This document shows positions 19,638 through 28,219 of a stretch of DNA of 64,000 bases, one piece after another. The position numbers and the translations under genes were made by a program. This stretch comes from Nitrospira sp. BO4. GTDB taxonomy: Bacteria; Nitrospirota; Nitrospiria; Nitrospirales; Nitrospiraceae. Within the stretch, counting starts at the first letter, position 1. Each line of letters begins with the position of its first letter. The DNA is taken from NCBI GenBank assembly GCA_030144965.1, contig JAMPUU010000024.1, positions 186,001 through 250,000 of the forward strand, read 5' to 3'. The notes beneath the pieces were generated by a model, which saw nothing but the letters and a program-made list of their open reading frames with translations, had not been told where the DNA came from and did not search any database.

Positions 19638-20555
19638 CTACGGCTCTGGAGTGGCCACCGCTAGATCCAGATCGCTTGCGCATCGAATACCGATCGTGAC
19701 ATCTGTCCGCCAATGTTTGGCCGCAAATCGCTTGGACAACCTCGCATTATGCTCGGTCTCCCGCCATGAGCCTCCACGCACGACTTTAAGATCCGCATTC
19801 GCTGGCCCCTTCGGGTCACGAAATGGAGATTTCTTGTAGTAGTGTTCGTCATAGGAGTCCTCCACCCACTCCGCAACGTTGCCTGTCATGTCATAGAGAC
19901 CATAAGGACTTCGTCCCACATCGAATGAGCCGGGCGGAGCCAGATACTTATACCCGTCTTCGCTGCCATCGACATTGGCGGCATTGGTGACAAACTTATC
20001 TCCCCATGGATATTTTCTCTTACTCTCACCACGACCGGCTTTTTCCCACTCGGCTTCGGTAGGAAGTCGCTTGCCGGCCCACTTGCAGTAGGCCGCCGCT
20101 TCGTCCCAGGAGACACTCATCGCCGCGAAGTCCGGTTTTAAGATCTTGGACTGATCGTCGTCAAACACTTCGATTCTGGGCATCGCACGTTTGGTCATCT
20201 TCGCGAACCGCACATATTCCTCTTGTGTCACTTCCTTTCGATCCAGAAAGAACCCCTTCAGGTAGACTTGATGTTCCGGGGCCTCATCCGGATCACCCTC
20301 ATTGCTTCCCATGGTAAAGGGACCTTCCGGGATCTGTACCATTTCCCGACCTTCATCCCCTATTTTGGTCTTGTACATCGAGAAATCCTGAGCCGGCAGG
20401 TTACTCGCTGTCGGTCGGGCTTCTGACTTGACCGACAGAGCCAGCTGTTTCATTTGCTTGGCCTTATAGGATTCATAGGCCAGCAGGCCGATCATGAGAA
20501 TGAACGATGCAAACACAAAAATGATGGACCCGACTAAGACACCCTTGTTTTCCAC
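19638..20555 (-). CDS. Membrane-anchored FGE/SUMF1-fold protein without catalytic cysteines (2)
   Basis: 305 residues: N-terminal helix (about 6-27), linker, then an FGE-sulfatase domain (IPEGPFTMGSNEGDPDEAPEH, AVSWDEAAAYCKWAGKRLPTEAEWEKA, YDMTGNVAEWVEDSY, VVRGGSW, GIRCASD). The positions of the catalytic Cys pair of FGE are Glu and Leu by alignment. Only 6 nt separate it from its paralogue downstream. FGE-fold proteins without the Cys pair occur beside redox enzymes in other bacteria (for example NirV near nitrite reductase); a role in the maturation or stability of the bd-like complex is inference. Confidence 0.85.
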   Translation of the reverse strand: MENKGVLVGSIIFVFASFILMIGLLAYESYKAKQMKQLALSVKSEARPTASNLPAQDFSMYKTKIGDEGREMVQIPEGPFTMGSNEGDPDEAPEHQVYLKGFFLDRKEVTQEEYVRFAKMTKRAMPRIEVFDDDQSKILKPDFAAMSVSWDEAAAYCKWAGKRLPTEAEWEKAGRGESKRKYPWGDKFVTNAANVDGSEDGYKYLAPPGSFDVGRSPYGLYDMTGNVAEWVEDSYDEHYYKKSPFRDPKGPANADLKVVRGGSWRETEHNARLSKRFAAKHWRTDVTIGIRCASDLDLAVATPEP

Positions 20556-20588
20556 AGAAACCTCTTTGATCGAGAGAATACCTACCGA

Positions 20589-20945
20589 TTAGAGCGGCAA
20601 CGTCTCGGCCTGTTCCGCCGCCGCCTTCTTTGCAGCACGCACATCGAGCAACATCGATATCTGGACGCCTAGAAAACCACCCATGGCCGCACCCGCGCCA
20701 GCGCCGACCCAGATCCTCTCGGCACCAGCCATCAGCCAAGCTAACACGCCACCCAACACGGTGCCGACCAGGATACTCACAAGAAATCGGCGGCCGCCGA
20801 GAAACCCGATGACAACACCGAGACCAAGCCCAACAGAGATCGCGACAGGCATCAGCCCACCGCCCATGGTGAGCCCAATCAGCGTACCCACGGTACCCAT
20901 CACGCCGAGTCCTAGTGCGATGTCAAACACCTTGTTCCTCCCCAT
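20589..20945 (-). CDS. Small glycine-rich membrane protein
   Basis: 118 residues, mostly hydrophobic and glycine-rich, with GxxxG-type repeats ([45 protein letters not shown]) that suggest four closely packed membrane helices, and a short charged C terminus. The start at 20945 has GAGGAG 10 nt upstream; GTG at 20948 is equally possible. Function unknown; it sits inside the second oxidase operon. Confidence 0.7.
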   Translation of the reverse strand: MGRNKVFDIALGLGVMGTVGTLIGLTMGGGLMPVAISVGLGLGVVIGFLGGRRFLVSILVGTVLGGVLAWLMAGAERIWVGAGAGAAMGGFLGVQISMLLDVRAAKKAAAEQAETLPL

Positions 20946-20980
20946 CACACGAGTCCTCCTCAAACTGAGAAGACCGATCT

Positions 20981-21643
20981 CTACTTGGCCGGAGTCGCAA
21001 TTAATGGGCCAAAATCGATTTCGACACCAGGTGCCGCGATGATGGAAATGCCCCATGCCTTCGCCGCGGGCTCATGCTGATGGATCCGCTTGAAGTCTTC
21101 GTACACATTCACCCGCTCTTCAAACCACTGCCCGATCTCCTTCGTCCCAGCCTGCACAACAATCTCGGAGCCGCTAAACATGCCGCCTTCCGTCAGCGTG
21201 CCATCCGGTTTCGACCCGCTCCACACATATTTCGTGAACACCGGAATAAAGAGGAGATCAGTATCCAACGACGCATAGACCGCAGCAAGCGGCTCGTTCC
21301 CAGTGGCCGCCTTATTCAGACGCCAGCGCCAGGTCAGAATGGGATAGGCCTTAGGATCCCAATCGATTTTCTTTTTCTTAATGCGCTGACCTGCATCCTT
21401 GGCCGATAAGAAATTGGCGCCGTTCTCGGATCGTACTTTATAGGCTTCACGACCTTTCGATTGACTTCGCTGATTTTCGTGATCCCACTGCGAAGGGAAT
21501 CCATCTGCTTCCTTCGCTTGAAAATCTTCCAGCACCAGCGCCTGCCCCTGAGCCCCGACGGGAACCTGCCACACAAGTATGCCCGCTAGGATGCCGAGAA
21601 CTGCCGCTGCACGCATCGACGCACGGTACTCCATGAGTATCAT
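20981..21643 (-). CDS. DUF3047 family exported protein
   Basis: 220 residues with a signal peptide (about 1-31, ending VGAQG) and the features of DUF3047: [18 protein letters not shown], a segment with [16 protein letters not shown] and [12 protein letters not shown] near the C terminus. The family has no known activity. It is 8 nt downstream of the bd-like gene of operon 2, so a periplasmic role linked to that oxidase is possible. Confidence 0.82.
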   Translation of the reverse strand: MILMEYRASMRAAAVLGILAGILVWQVPVGAQGQALVLEDFQAKEADGFPSQWDHENQRSQSKGREAYKVRSENGANFLSAKDAGQRIKKKKIDWDPKAYPILTWRWRLNKAATGNEPLAAVYASLDTDLLFIPVFTKYVWSGSKPDGTLTEGGMFSGSEIVVQAGTKEIGQWFEERVNVYEDFKRIHQHEPAAKAWGISIIAAPGVEIDFGPLIATPAK

Positions 21644-21651
21644 TCCCTTTC

Positions 21652-23526
21652 TTATGTTTCTTGCGACGGAACCGGCGAGAGTAAGGGAGCCTGTTCCTTT
21701 CGGAATTCTTCACCCATCACCGGCTGCTGCCCGCGCTGGCACATCCAGAACAGCGCGAGGACTGCCGCCCAAAATACCACCATGTTCAATGTCACCATTT
21801 TTGCGGCGAACTGGAGATCCGGCGTAAAAGCCCACGGCGAGACATCGGCCATCAGTTCACTGACATGCCAAGACAAGCGGCCCGAAGAACGGATGTAGCC
21901 CATCAGGCCCATCACCCAACTGAAGGACGCCGCCAGCCCAAACAAGCCGACCATGCCACGCAGCGGAATTTTTCCCCATTGAATCGGGCCATGCACCACA
22001 GCCCGTCTGAGCATGAGACGGTTGATCACCACCCCGACCACAATGACCGTTAATGTCGTGAAGGCTTGCGGGGCGGAGAGACCGACACGAACTTTCGCCG
22101 GCAAATAGAACCCATAGATTGATAACCACACAATATTCAAAGCACCCACCACATACAGGACCGTGAGAATCGTGTTACCAGTTTTGATCCACGAGATGGT
22201 CATTGTTCGATTCGCTCGGCGGTAGTACAAAAAGCTGAGCGCGGTAACGAGAATCAGAATATTGATGGCGCCGTTCTTGGCCGACATGACTCCGTAGTTG
22301 CCGATCACGGGATGCTGAGCGCCTCCCATCGCTTTCACTTCACTCGCAGACATCAGCAAGGTATGCGGCGTCAGCCAAATAAAGAGCGCCAGCATCAGAA
22401 TAGCCAACAAGACTTGGTAATACGGCTGATAGCGTTCCCCCCCTTTGATCCGCGCCATACTTTGCCAGAGATAGTAGTTAATTCCCAAGAACAGGACGCC
22501 GATTAACAGGGCCTGGACGACAAACAGCCACGTGAGCAATCCTCCCATCATCGTCACGCCCATGGTCTGGCGAAACACGAACACCGATTTCATCAGCCAG
22601 TAACCGGCGATCGGCATAGGAATGAGCGCACAGACCGTGACAAATAGAAAGACATATCCGACCCAGTCGAAATACGCCCGCTCCTCATCGGTCTTGCTGG
22701 TAAAGAATCGATAACAGGCATAGGCCAGCACGACCGCTCCCCCGGACATGATGTCAGCGAGGAAACGATGGACGTTCAGCGGATTCCAGAGAGCCGAGTG
22801 CAACAGATGCCAGACATTTCCCAAGAATCGTCCCTGGGCATCGACGCCGGCCGGGGACATCATGAAGGCAGACCAAGCATTCGCCATCATCAGCAACGCA
22901 GTTCCCACGATGTTCGTCAGAATGCCGATCGCCGCATGGATCCACTTCATGCCCCGCTCAGCCATCCGGTTCCAACTATAGTAATAGATGATCAGCAGCA
23001 GCGCTTCCCCCACAAAGACGGCGGCGTAGAGCGGCATGAAATCCTTGAACGTGCCGCCCATATACTTCATAAAACTGGGATAGAGCATAATGAACATTGT
23101 CAGCATCAGACTGCCGATGAGCGCCGTCGCCGACATGGCCAAGACCGCCACCTTCGCCAGGTCCCTCGCGAGGCCATCGTAGCGAAGCGCCAAAGCCGGT
23201 TTTCTTGTCGTCAATCCGAGGAACTCGATCAGTGCACAGAACAAGGGAAGGGCGAGCACAAACCCGCCGAAGTAGGTATGCTGCTGCGTCACGAACCACA
23301 CCACCAGACGACTGTCCAATGAGCCGATTCGCGGATACGTCGTCTCATCAGGAGCGGGAGCCGCCGGTCCTTCGGGAGCTCCGTCGGTTCCAAAGTAGAT
23401 GTCCGTCGATGATTCTGCAAAAGACACATCGGATCCGTGCCACGAGTATCCAAGCGCAACTAAGACAAACGCGACGTACAGTACAAGACTGATCACGGAA
23501 CGTGTTCCTCGAAATTCTCGCTCCAT
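21652..23526 (-). CDS. Cytochrome bd-like oxidase subunit (operon 2 paralogue)
   Basis: About 624 residues, paralogue of the 638-aa protein of operon 1 along the whole length. It keeps TQQHTYFG, VGEALLLIIYYYSWNRM (Glu retained), ANAWSAFMMSPAGV, NVHRFLAD, TPHTLLM, AQHPVIGNYGVMSAKNG and SFSWVMGLMGYIRSSGRLSWH. As in its paralogue the CydA GRQPW quinol loop is missing. Unlike operon 1, no cytochrome c gene is in this operon. The start at 23526 has GGGGTAGG directly upstream; an in-frame upstream start (23589) lies inside the preceding gene and is less likely. Confidence 0.86.
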   Translation of the reverse strand: MEREFRGTRSVISLVLYVAFVLVALGYSWHGSDVSFAESSTDIYFGTDGAPEGPAAPAPDETTYPRIGSLDSRLVVWFVTQQHTYFGGFVLALPLFCALIEFLGLTTRKPALALRYDGLARDLAKVAVLAMSATALIGSLMLTMFIMLYPSFMKYMGGTFKDFMPLYAAVFVGEALLLIIYYYSWNRMAERGMKWIHAAIGILTNIVGTALLMMANAWSAFMMSPAGVDAQGRFLGNVWHLLHSALWNPLNVHRFLADIMSGGAVVLAYACYRFFTSKTDEERAYFDWVGYVFLFVTVCALIPMPIAGYWLMKSVFVFRQTMGVTMMGGLLTWLFVVQALLIGVLFLGINYYLWQSMARIKGGERYQPYYQVLLAILMLALFIWLTPHTLLMSASEVKAMGGAQHPVIGNYGVMSAKNGAINILILVTALSFLYYRRANRTMTISWIKTGNTILTVLYVVGALNIVWLSIYGFYLPAKVRVGLSAPQAFTTLTVIVVGVVINRLMLRRAVVHGPIQWGKIPLRGMVGLFGLAASFSWVMGLMGYIRSSGRLSWHVSELMADVSPWAFTPDLQFAAKMVTLNMVVFWAAVLALFWMCQRGQQPVMGEEFRKEQAPLLSPVPSQET

Positions 23527-23530
23527 AGAC

Positions 23531-24601
23531 CTACCCCTTGGTTCCATCTTTTCCAAAGACCAATTCCCCTCCGGCACTGTCCGCCGCATTCACGGTCTTG
23601 CCGAGAATCCCCATCACGAAGGGGCAGCGCAACATTCCACTCGACAGTTGTGGAGATTGTTCGTCTTCAATATGACGCCGATCACCCAGATAATAGCCAT
23701 ACAACACCATCATCGCCGTAACCAGCGCGCCCATCACGGCCGCTGAGCTTAACGTAATCGTCGGTTGCCGTGCGACAAACAACAACAGTCCCATCGTCAC
23801 CAGATAATAGGTGGAGGCAAAGGCCATCCCAGGCCACCACCAATACTTCAGCAATTCACCGGGTGCGGTTTGACGGAGCGTGTGAACCCAGGGTATGGAA
23901 GGATAGAGTCCGGCAAAATACGCGCAGAGGGCAAGACCACCGCCGAGGAGTGTCACACTCAGCAATTGAGTCAGAGCGGCTGCCTGCTCATCGGCGATCG
24001 CCACCCCAGCCAGCGACGCCATTGCACCAACACCCAATGCTGTCAGAACCCACGGTCCCAATTGCGAAGCCCGATGCTGCACCAGGACGCGGAACTCCTC
24101 TCCATCAGGGAACGTCAGAAATGGCCTCCCCATGACGGAGAGCTTGCGTACATGGCCGATTTCAAATGCGTCGCGAGCGACAGCCGTACAGGAGATAATG
24201 ATCGCCATCATTGCCGGCCCATCGGGATGTTGGAGGTAACTGTAATTCATAATCCAGAGTAGGGTCAGTACCAACAACGAGAGCTGAATGCCATAGACCG
24301 CTCCGATCCATCCGGCAAGCCAACCGAGACGACGCGCTCCGTCTTGGCGGACAATCAAAGACCATGGTGAAGCCCGCCCAATCTTGTACGCGAGGAGCGA
24401 AGTGACAGCCGCCACTACACTGCTGACCGTCAACAGCACAAGCGGGTCCGCAATCGGAACGAGATGCTTAGCCAGGCGATACACCCCGAAGGCGATCAAC
24501 CCGGGGACGAACATCACGATCCGCTTTTGCTTGCGCACGGCATGTTCCGTGACCGCCAGACTCAAGCTCGGAAGCACCCGCAAGGCCATTCGATGCAACA
24601 T
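23531..24601 (-). CDS. Polytopic membrane protein of unknown function
   Basis: 356 residues with roughly eight predicted helices, a cytoplasmic loop containing FLTFPDGEEFRVLVQHR between helices, and a soluble C-terminal tail (LSSGMLRCPFVMGILG). No family is recognised. Its stop is only 4 nt before the start of the second bd-like gene, so the two are made together. Confidence 0.72.
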   Translation of the reverse strand: MLHRMALRVLPSLSLAVTEHAVRKQKRIVMFVPGLIAFGVYRLAKHLVPIADPLVLLTVSSVVAAVTSLLAYKIGRASPWSLIVRQDGARRLGWLAGWIGAVYGIQLSLLVLTLLWIMNYSYLQHPDGPAMMAIIISCTAVARDAFEIGHVRKLSVMGRPFLTFPDGEEFRVLVQHRASQLGPWVLTALGVGAMASLAGVAIADEQAAALTQLLSVTLLGGGLALCAYFAGLYPSIPWVHTLRQTAPGELLKYWWWPGMAFASTYYLVTMGLLLFVARQPTITLSSAAVMGALVTAMMVLYGYYLGDRRHIEDEQSPQLSSGMLRCPFVMGILGKTVNAADSAGGELVFGKDGTKG

Positions 24602-24618
24602 TCCCGTTCCTGCCTCAC

Positions 24619-25110
24619 CTAACCTTTTTGAGTCCCCATCCCAAAATACTTCGCTTTGATCTCTTCCATCAGAGAGACCGTGACACGAGATAGCCCGCGA
24701 TCCGCCGCCGTGCGCTCGAGCTCGGTCCGAGCCATTGCGCGAACCGGTGCCGGCACCCGTTCCAATCGCCGCTCTGCGTCAGGATCCCATTCTACCCGCT
24801 CCCCTACGGAAGGATGCAGGACCGTCTCATCGGTGACCACTTGGAGCCCTCGAGCACGAACACCCCGGTTCACCTCTTCCCGAACGAGTGCGGCCACATA
24901 GGGCTGCATACGATCCAACCGATGCAAGGCCTCATCGGTCCATATCAAGCGGTCAACGAGTCCCTGTGTCTGGCCCTCCGGTACATCGACACCGACTTTC
25001 AGGCCGCAACCGCGACATTCCGATCGGACAAACCACTGGGGCATCTCGCCGCTCATACGTTCTTCGATCCCCTCGGTATGCATCCAGCGACCACACCCGC
25101 AGGTCAACAT
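24619..25110 (-). CDS. Zinc-ribbon protein with two PCP_red-type domains
   Basis: 163 residues. N-terminal CxCxR...CRGCG pattern (residues 4-6 and about 33-36) suggests a metal-binding ribbon. Two helical repeats follow that match the PCP_red domain of light-independent protochlorophyllide reductase: one around MQPYVAALVREEVNRGVR and a second around VRAMARTELERTAADRG with EIKAKYFGM. The family also occurs in non-phototrophs. A link to haem or iron-sulfur handling for the neighbouring oxidase is inference; the true role is unknown. Confidence 0.72.
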   Translation of the reverse strand: MLTCGCGRWMHTEGIEERMSGEMPQWFVRSECRGCGLKVGVDVPEGQTQGLVDRLIWTDEALHRLDRMQPYVAALVREEVNRGVRARGLQVVTDETVLHPSVGERVEWDPDAERRLERVPAPVRAMARTELERTAADRGLSRVTVSLMEEIKAKYFGMGTQKG

Positions 25111-25151
25111 GACACCGCACCGTGAAGCGTGTCGACATGTCTACGCATATC

Positions 25152-25865
25152 CTAGCCGATCTTCCCGGGGTACAGGATATACAGCATGGTGTAGGTGAAA
25201 CTCCCCGTGACGAACAACACGCAGTAGATGACCATCGTGAACCGGCCAAGCGCTCGATGACGCCGTGCTCCATTGGGCCATATCCGTTGAATCGTCAGCT
25301 CAATCGCGAAGACGAATGCGACTAATAGGAGAAACGCCAGGTACACCTCCAGCTTCCGCATCGAAAACCCTGCCGTCGCCACACGCGAGAAAAATAATCC
25401 GAGTACCACCACGGCAATTCCACCAAAAATAAGCCCGATCTTCCGCCAGGTCGTCTGCAGGAGTGATTCTCGGAGAGACCGGACCCCATCGACGAACTGT
25501 TGAGAACGAAAGCCCAGCACGATCATGTACACCGCCATGACCAGACCAATGATGACCAGAATGATATGGAGCGTGAGTACCGGAATAAAGACGTAATCAT
25601 AGAGTGATTGAGAGCCGCCGAATCCTTCTTTCCCCTCGAAGGCCAACACGCCCAGCTGCCGGAACAGATAGTAGGCGATGAAGAAACTGAGCATCGAGAT
25701 CATCCCGCCCAGCATCAACCAGTGGTGTGCATCTGCTTTTCGCTTGCGCGCTTGAAACCATCCAATGACGAAGAGAGTGGTGAATAACGTGGCCATCAAC
25801 TGGCTGAGATCCGCGCCGGTTGTTGCATGAGTTCCGAAGAACCCCGGTTCTCTTAACCAATCCAT
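25152..25865 (-). CDS. DUF420 membrane protein (CtaM/YozB-like)
   Basis: 237 residues, about six helices, with the DUF420 pattern: conserved His in HHWLMLGGM, YDYVFIPVLTLHIILVI and HRALGRFTMVIYCVLFVTGSFTY. The family member CtaM of Staphylococcus is needed for activity of a haem-copper oxidase, so a role in oxidase assembly is likely. It is probably the first gene of operon 2. Confidence 0.83.
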   Translation of the reverse strand: MDWLREPGFFGTHATTGADLSQLMATLFTTLFVIGWFQARKRKADAHHWLMLGGMISMLSFFIAYYLFRQLGVLAFEGKEGFGGSQSLYDYVFIPVLTLHIILVIIGLVMAVYMIVLGFRSQQFVDGVRSLRESLLQTTWRKIGLIFGGIAVVVLGLFFSRVATAGFSMRKLEVYLAFLLLVAFVFAIELTIQRIWPNGARRHRALGRFTMVIYCVLFVTGSFTYTMLYILYPGKIG

Positions 25866-25937
25866 CGCTCTTCTTTTCGTCGCTCGTATCTCGTGAATCG
25901 TATCTCGAAATTAGGTTCGCGCTTCACGAACGATGCT

Positions 25938-26927
25938 TCACGCTTCACGAGATTTCAGACCTTGCACGACCGCTGTCTTTTCCAACTCCGTGACGGATAC
26001 AAATCCGGCGGCGGTCAACCATTGAATTGCATCGTCCGTTCGGTAACAACTGCCTCGCTGCGTATTCACGAGTATGTGGACCGCAAATGCAGTCGTCCAA
26101 GCCGGACCCGCGCCGGATTCTTCCAGAAACCGATCCTTGATCACCAGCCGCCCATCCGATGCAAGGGAGGCAAAGACTTTCTCAACCAACCCTTGATTCA
26201 TCTGAAAGGTTTGATAATGCAGGATATCGGACATGAGGACGATATCGTACGGGCCGCCGAGCGGATCTGCGTTGAAATCACCAGGCAGCAGCCGAATCCG
26301 CGACTCCAATCCGGCTTCCTTCACAGTTTTTTCAGTCAACCTGAGCGTCGCCGGAAGATCAAAGACCGTGGCGGTCAATTCAGGATACACCTGACAAAAT
26401 GCGATCGCGTTGGTTCCTGCGCCACCGCCCAGATCCAACATCCGCTCCGACCCTGTGAGTTTCAATCGTCTGGCAAAATCAGGTCCGCTTTGCTGTCCGA
26501 TGCGATTGAGGACCGTCAACACATTGCTTCCCAACTCCGGATCGGTCTCGAAGACATGCCGATCGACTGCCCGACGTCCCGTTCGAATCGTCTCTTCCAA
26601 TTGTCCCCAGTTGTTCCATTCAGCATCATGCAAGAGCAGAAGATGACCGACATATTGGGACGAAGGCCGAACGAGGTACGTCAGTGCCGTGGAGGAATTA
26701 CCATATAGTTCAATACTCTTGGTCAACAGCTTCATCGCTACAAGCGCGTTCAATAAAATACCGAGCGTGGAGACATCCGCGCCGATGCGACTCGCGATCT
26801 CTTGGGCTGTCTTTGGTTTTGTGTCTATGGCGGAAAATACGTCCAGTTTCACTGCCGTCAGCAGGATCTTGGTCTCCCAGTAGTAGCCAAGCTGGAAAAC
26901 TTCCGCCAGCGAGAGTTCTCGTGACAC
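25938..26927 (-). CDS. SAM-dependent methyltransferase (O-methyltransferase type)
   Basis: 329 residues. N-terminal winged-helix dimerisation domain (ELSLAEVFQLGYYW, AQEIASRIGADVSTLGILLNAL), then a class I SAM-binding domain with motif I MLDLGGGAGTNAI, FDLPATL and the acidic region DIVLMSDILHYQ. This is the plant-type/hydroxyneurosporene-type O-methyltransferase layout; the substrate is unknown. GTG start with GGGAG 4-5 nt upstream. A second gene of the same type is at 55645-56697. Confidence 0.83.
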   Translation of the reverse strand: MSRELSLAEVFQLGYYWETKILLTAVKLDVFSAIDTKPKTAQEIASRIGADVSTLGILLNALVAMKLLTKSIELYGNSSTALTYLVRPSSQYVGHLLLLHDAEWNNWGQLEETIRTGRRAVDRHVFETDPELGSNVLTVLNRIGQQSGPDFARRLKLTGSERMLDLGGGAGTNAIAFCQVYPELTATVFDLPATLRLTEKTVKEAGLESRIRLLPGDFNADPLGGPYDIVLMSDILHYQTFQMNQGLVEKVFASLASDGRLVIKDRFLEESGAGPAWTTAFAVHILVNTQRGSCYRTDDAIQWLTAAGFVSVTELEKTAVVQGLKSREA

Positions 26928-27024
26928 ACCACTCCCTTCAGCTTTGCGCTTAAAAGAGGCATCTTACCCACTGAGGAAATAGAAAGGCAAGGCGACGAAC
27001 TCGACTGGAATGACTCCGAAAACA

Positions 27025-27056
27025 CGAAGGGCAGCGGATTGCTCCGCTGCCCTTCG
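27025..27056 (-). terminator. Rho-independent-type terminator
   Basis: Perfect 14-bp stem CGAAGGGCAGCGGA / TCCGCTGCCCTTCG with a 4-nt loop, 31 nt after the stop of the 264-aa exported protein. On the minus strand it is followed by TGTTTTC, a weak T-tract. Confidence 0.8.
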
Positions 27057-27086
27057 CTGGCAGATAACGTCCGACTGAACGGTCGT

Positions 27087-27881
27087 CTACTTGATTTCGG
27101 CCTTGAGGTTGGCAGTGCCGCCATCGGTCACATCCACCTCAAACTCGACCTTCTTGGCTTTTCCTGCAAAAGGATGCCAGGCCACAATCTTGTGCTTGCC
27201 GGCCGGCACATCCTTGAGCTCGAACGAACCGTCGTCCTTCACAACGGCAAAATGGGGGTTCGACACAGGCAGGAAGAACGATTGCATAAACTCATGCTGG
27301 TCGCACTGTAAGCGCAAGTACCCTTCTTTTTCTGCACCGCCACGGAACGTCACCGGCTTATCAAGCTTGTCGCCCTTCTTGGCGAGACCGATGTTGAAAC
27401 CGGTCGCCGACGAAGTGCCCTTTACGGTGAAGCTATGTGGGTTATGGAGTACACCCTGAACGGATTTAGGATCATCTGGGTCGGCATCCGTGTTCTCAAC
27501 TTTGAAGGGACGGGTGTTGACGACTACGCCACTGAACGGCAAAAATTCGCAGAACGCAGCCGTCACTTCCGTCCCAGCGAATCCATCCATCCACGCCTTG
27601 TCTTCGATGTCCGCCACGGCAACGACCGCGCCCTTCAAACCACCGTCTTTCCCAACTTCGATCTGTTTCAGAAACCGCTTGTCCCCGTCCATCAAGCTCT
27701 TATTCGGGTTCTGGGGACAGAACTTCGGATTCGGGAACTTGGAAAAGAGGAACTCTTTCTGCTCCGCCTTACCAGCATACGTCACCTTGCCGGTGATCGT
27801 TCCACCCGCATAGGAGGTGAGAGGCGCCGCGACCAATGCGGCGGCTGCTACACCAAATACTATTGTTAACGCACTCTTCAT
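27087..27881 (-). CDS. Exported cupredoxin/carboxypeptidase-regulatory-like protein
   Basis: 264 residues with a clear signal peptide (1-26, ending TSYAG). N-terminal beta segment GTITGKVTYAGKAE, central VENTDADPDDPKSVQGVLHNPHSF and a C-terminal QCDQHEFMQSFFLPVSNPHFAV region with DDGSFELKDVPAGKHKIVAWHP, which is the carboxypeptidase regulatory-like fold; the CDQHEFM segment resembles copper-ligand loops. Likely a periplasmic protein, possibly copper-binding or redox-linked. The start at 27881 has AAGGAGG 7 nt upstream. It is expressed alone from a tandem promoter and closed by its own terminator, suggesting high independent expression. Confidence 0.78.
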   Translation of the reverse strand: MKSALTIVFGVAAAALVAAPLTSYAGGTITGKVTYAGKAEQKEFLFSKFPNPKFCPQNPNKSLMDGDKRFLKQIEVGKDGGLKGAVVAVADIEDKAWMDGFAGTEVTAAFCEFLPFSGVVVNTRPFKVENTDADPDDPKSVQGVLHNPHSFTVKGTSSATGFNIGLAKKGDKLDKPVTFRGGAEKEGYLRLQCDQHEFMQSFFLPVSNPHFAVVKDDGSFELKDVPAGKHKIVAWHPFAGKAKKVEFEVDVTDGGTANLKAEIK

Positions 27882-28033
27882 GGGACTGCCTCCTTGTAGT
27901 AATAGACCAACCATCCTGATTCCTGACCTGCTCTCTCCGAGTTTTCCTCTCGGCCAGGAGAACTCTTCGTAATGACAGCTCCTACCATGGACACGATAAA
28001 CGACCATTTGGCGAGGCTGACTTAGACCGAGTA

Positions 28034-28069
28034 TGTATATGAAATATTACCGCCCGCTGTCAATGTCAA
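28034..28069 (-). promoter_or_regulatory. Tandem sigma-70-type promoter for the 264-aa exported protein
   Basis: On the minus strand two TTGACA boxes lie back to back (64-69 and 58-63 of 28000+). The first gives TTGACA-N17-TATTTC, the second TTGACA-N18-TATACA. The leader would be about 145 nt. Together with the plus-strand promoter at 28113-28142 this accounts for the 338-nt divergent interval 27882-28219. Confidence 0.55.
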
Positions 28070-28112
28070 ACAAGAGGCTGCCGTTGGCCGTTCCACAGTA
28101 GCTATTTTCCCC

Positions 28113-28142
28113 TTGTCCTGATACAGTCCAAGAAATTAATAC
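28113..28142 (+). promoter_or_regulatory. Possible promoter of the desaturase gene
   Basis: TTGTCC, 18-nt spacer, TAATAC, about 78 nt before the desaturase start. Confidence 0.35.
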
Positions 28143-28219
28143 CATCGATTCGAACCCTATCTATCGACGAAAACATCTGCCTTACATGAACGCATGCTCT
28201 TCCCTCTAGTAGCATCCTT

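Noticed and set aside
18735-20555. The two FGE-fold genes as formylglycine-generating enzymes for a sulfatase
   Set aside because: Catalytic Cys positions are not Cys in either protein and no sulfatase gene is nearby.
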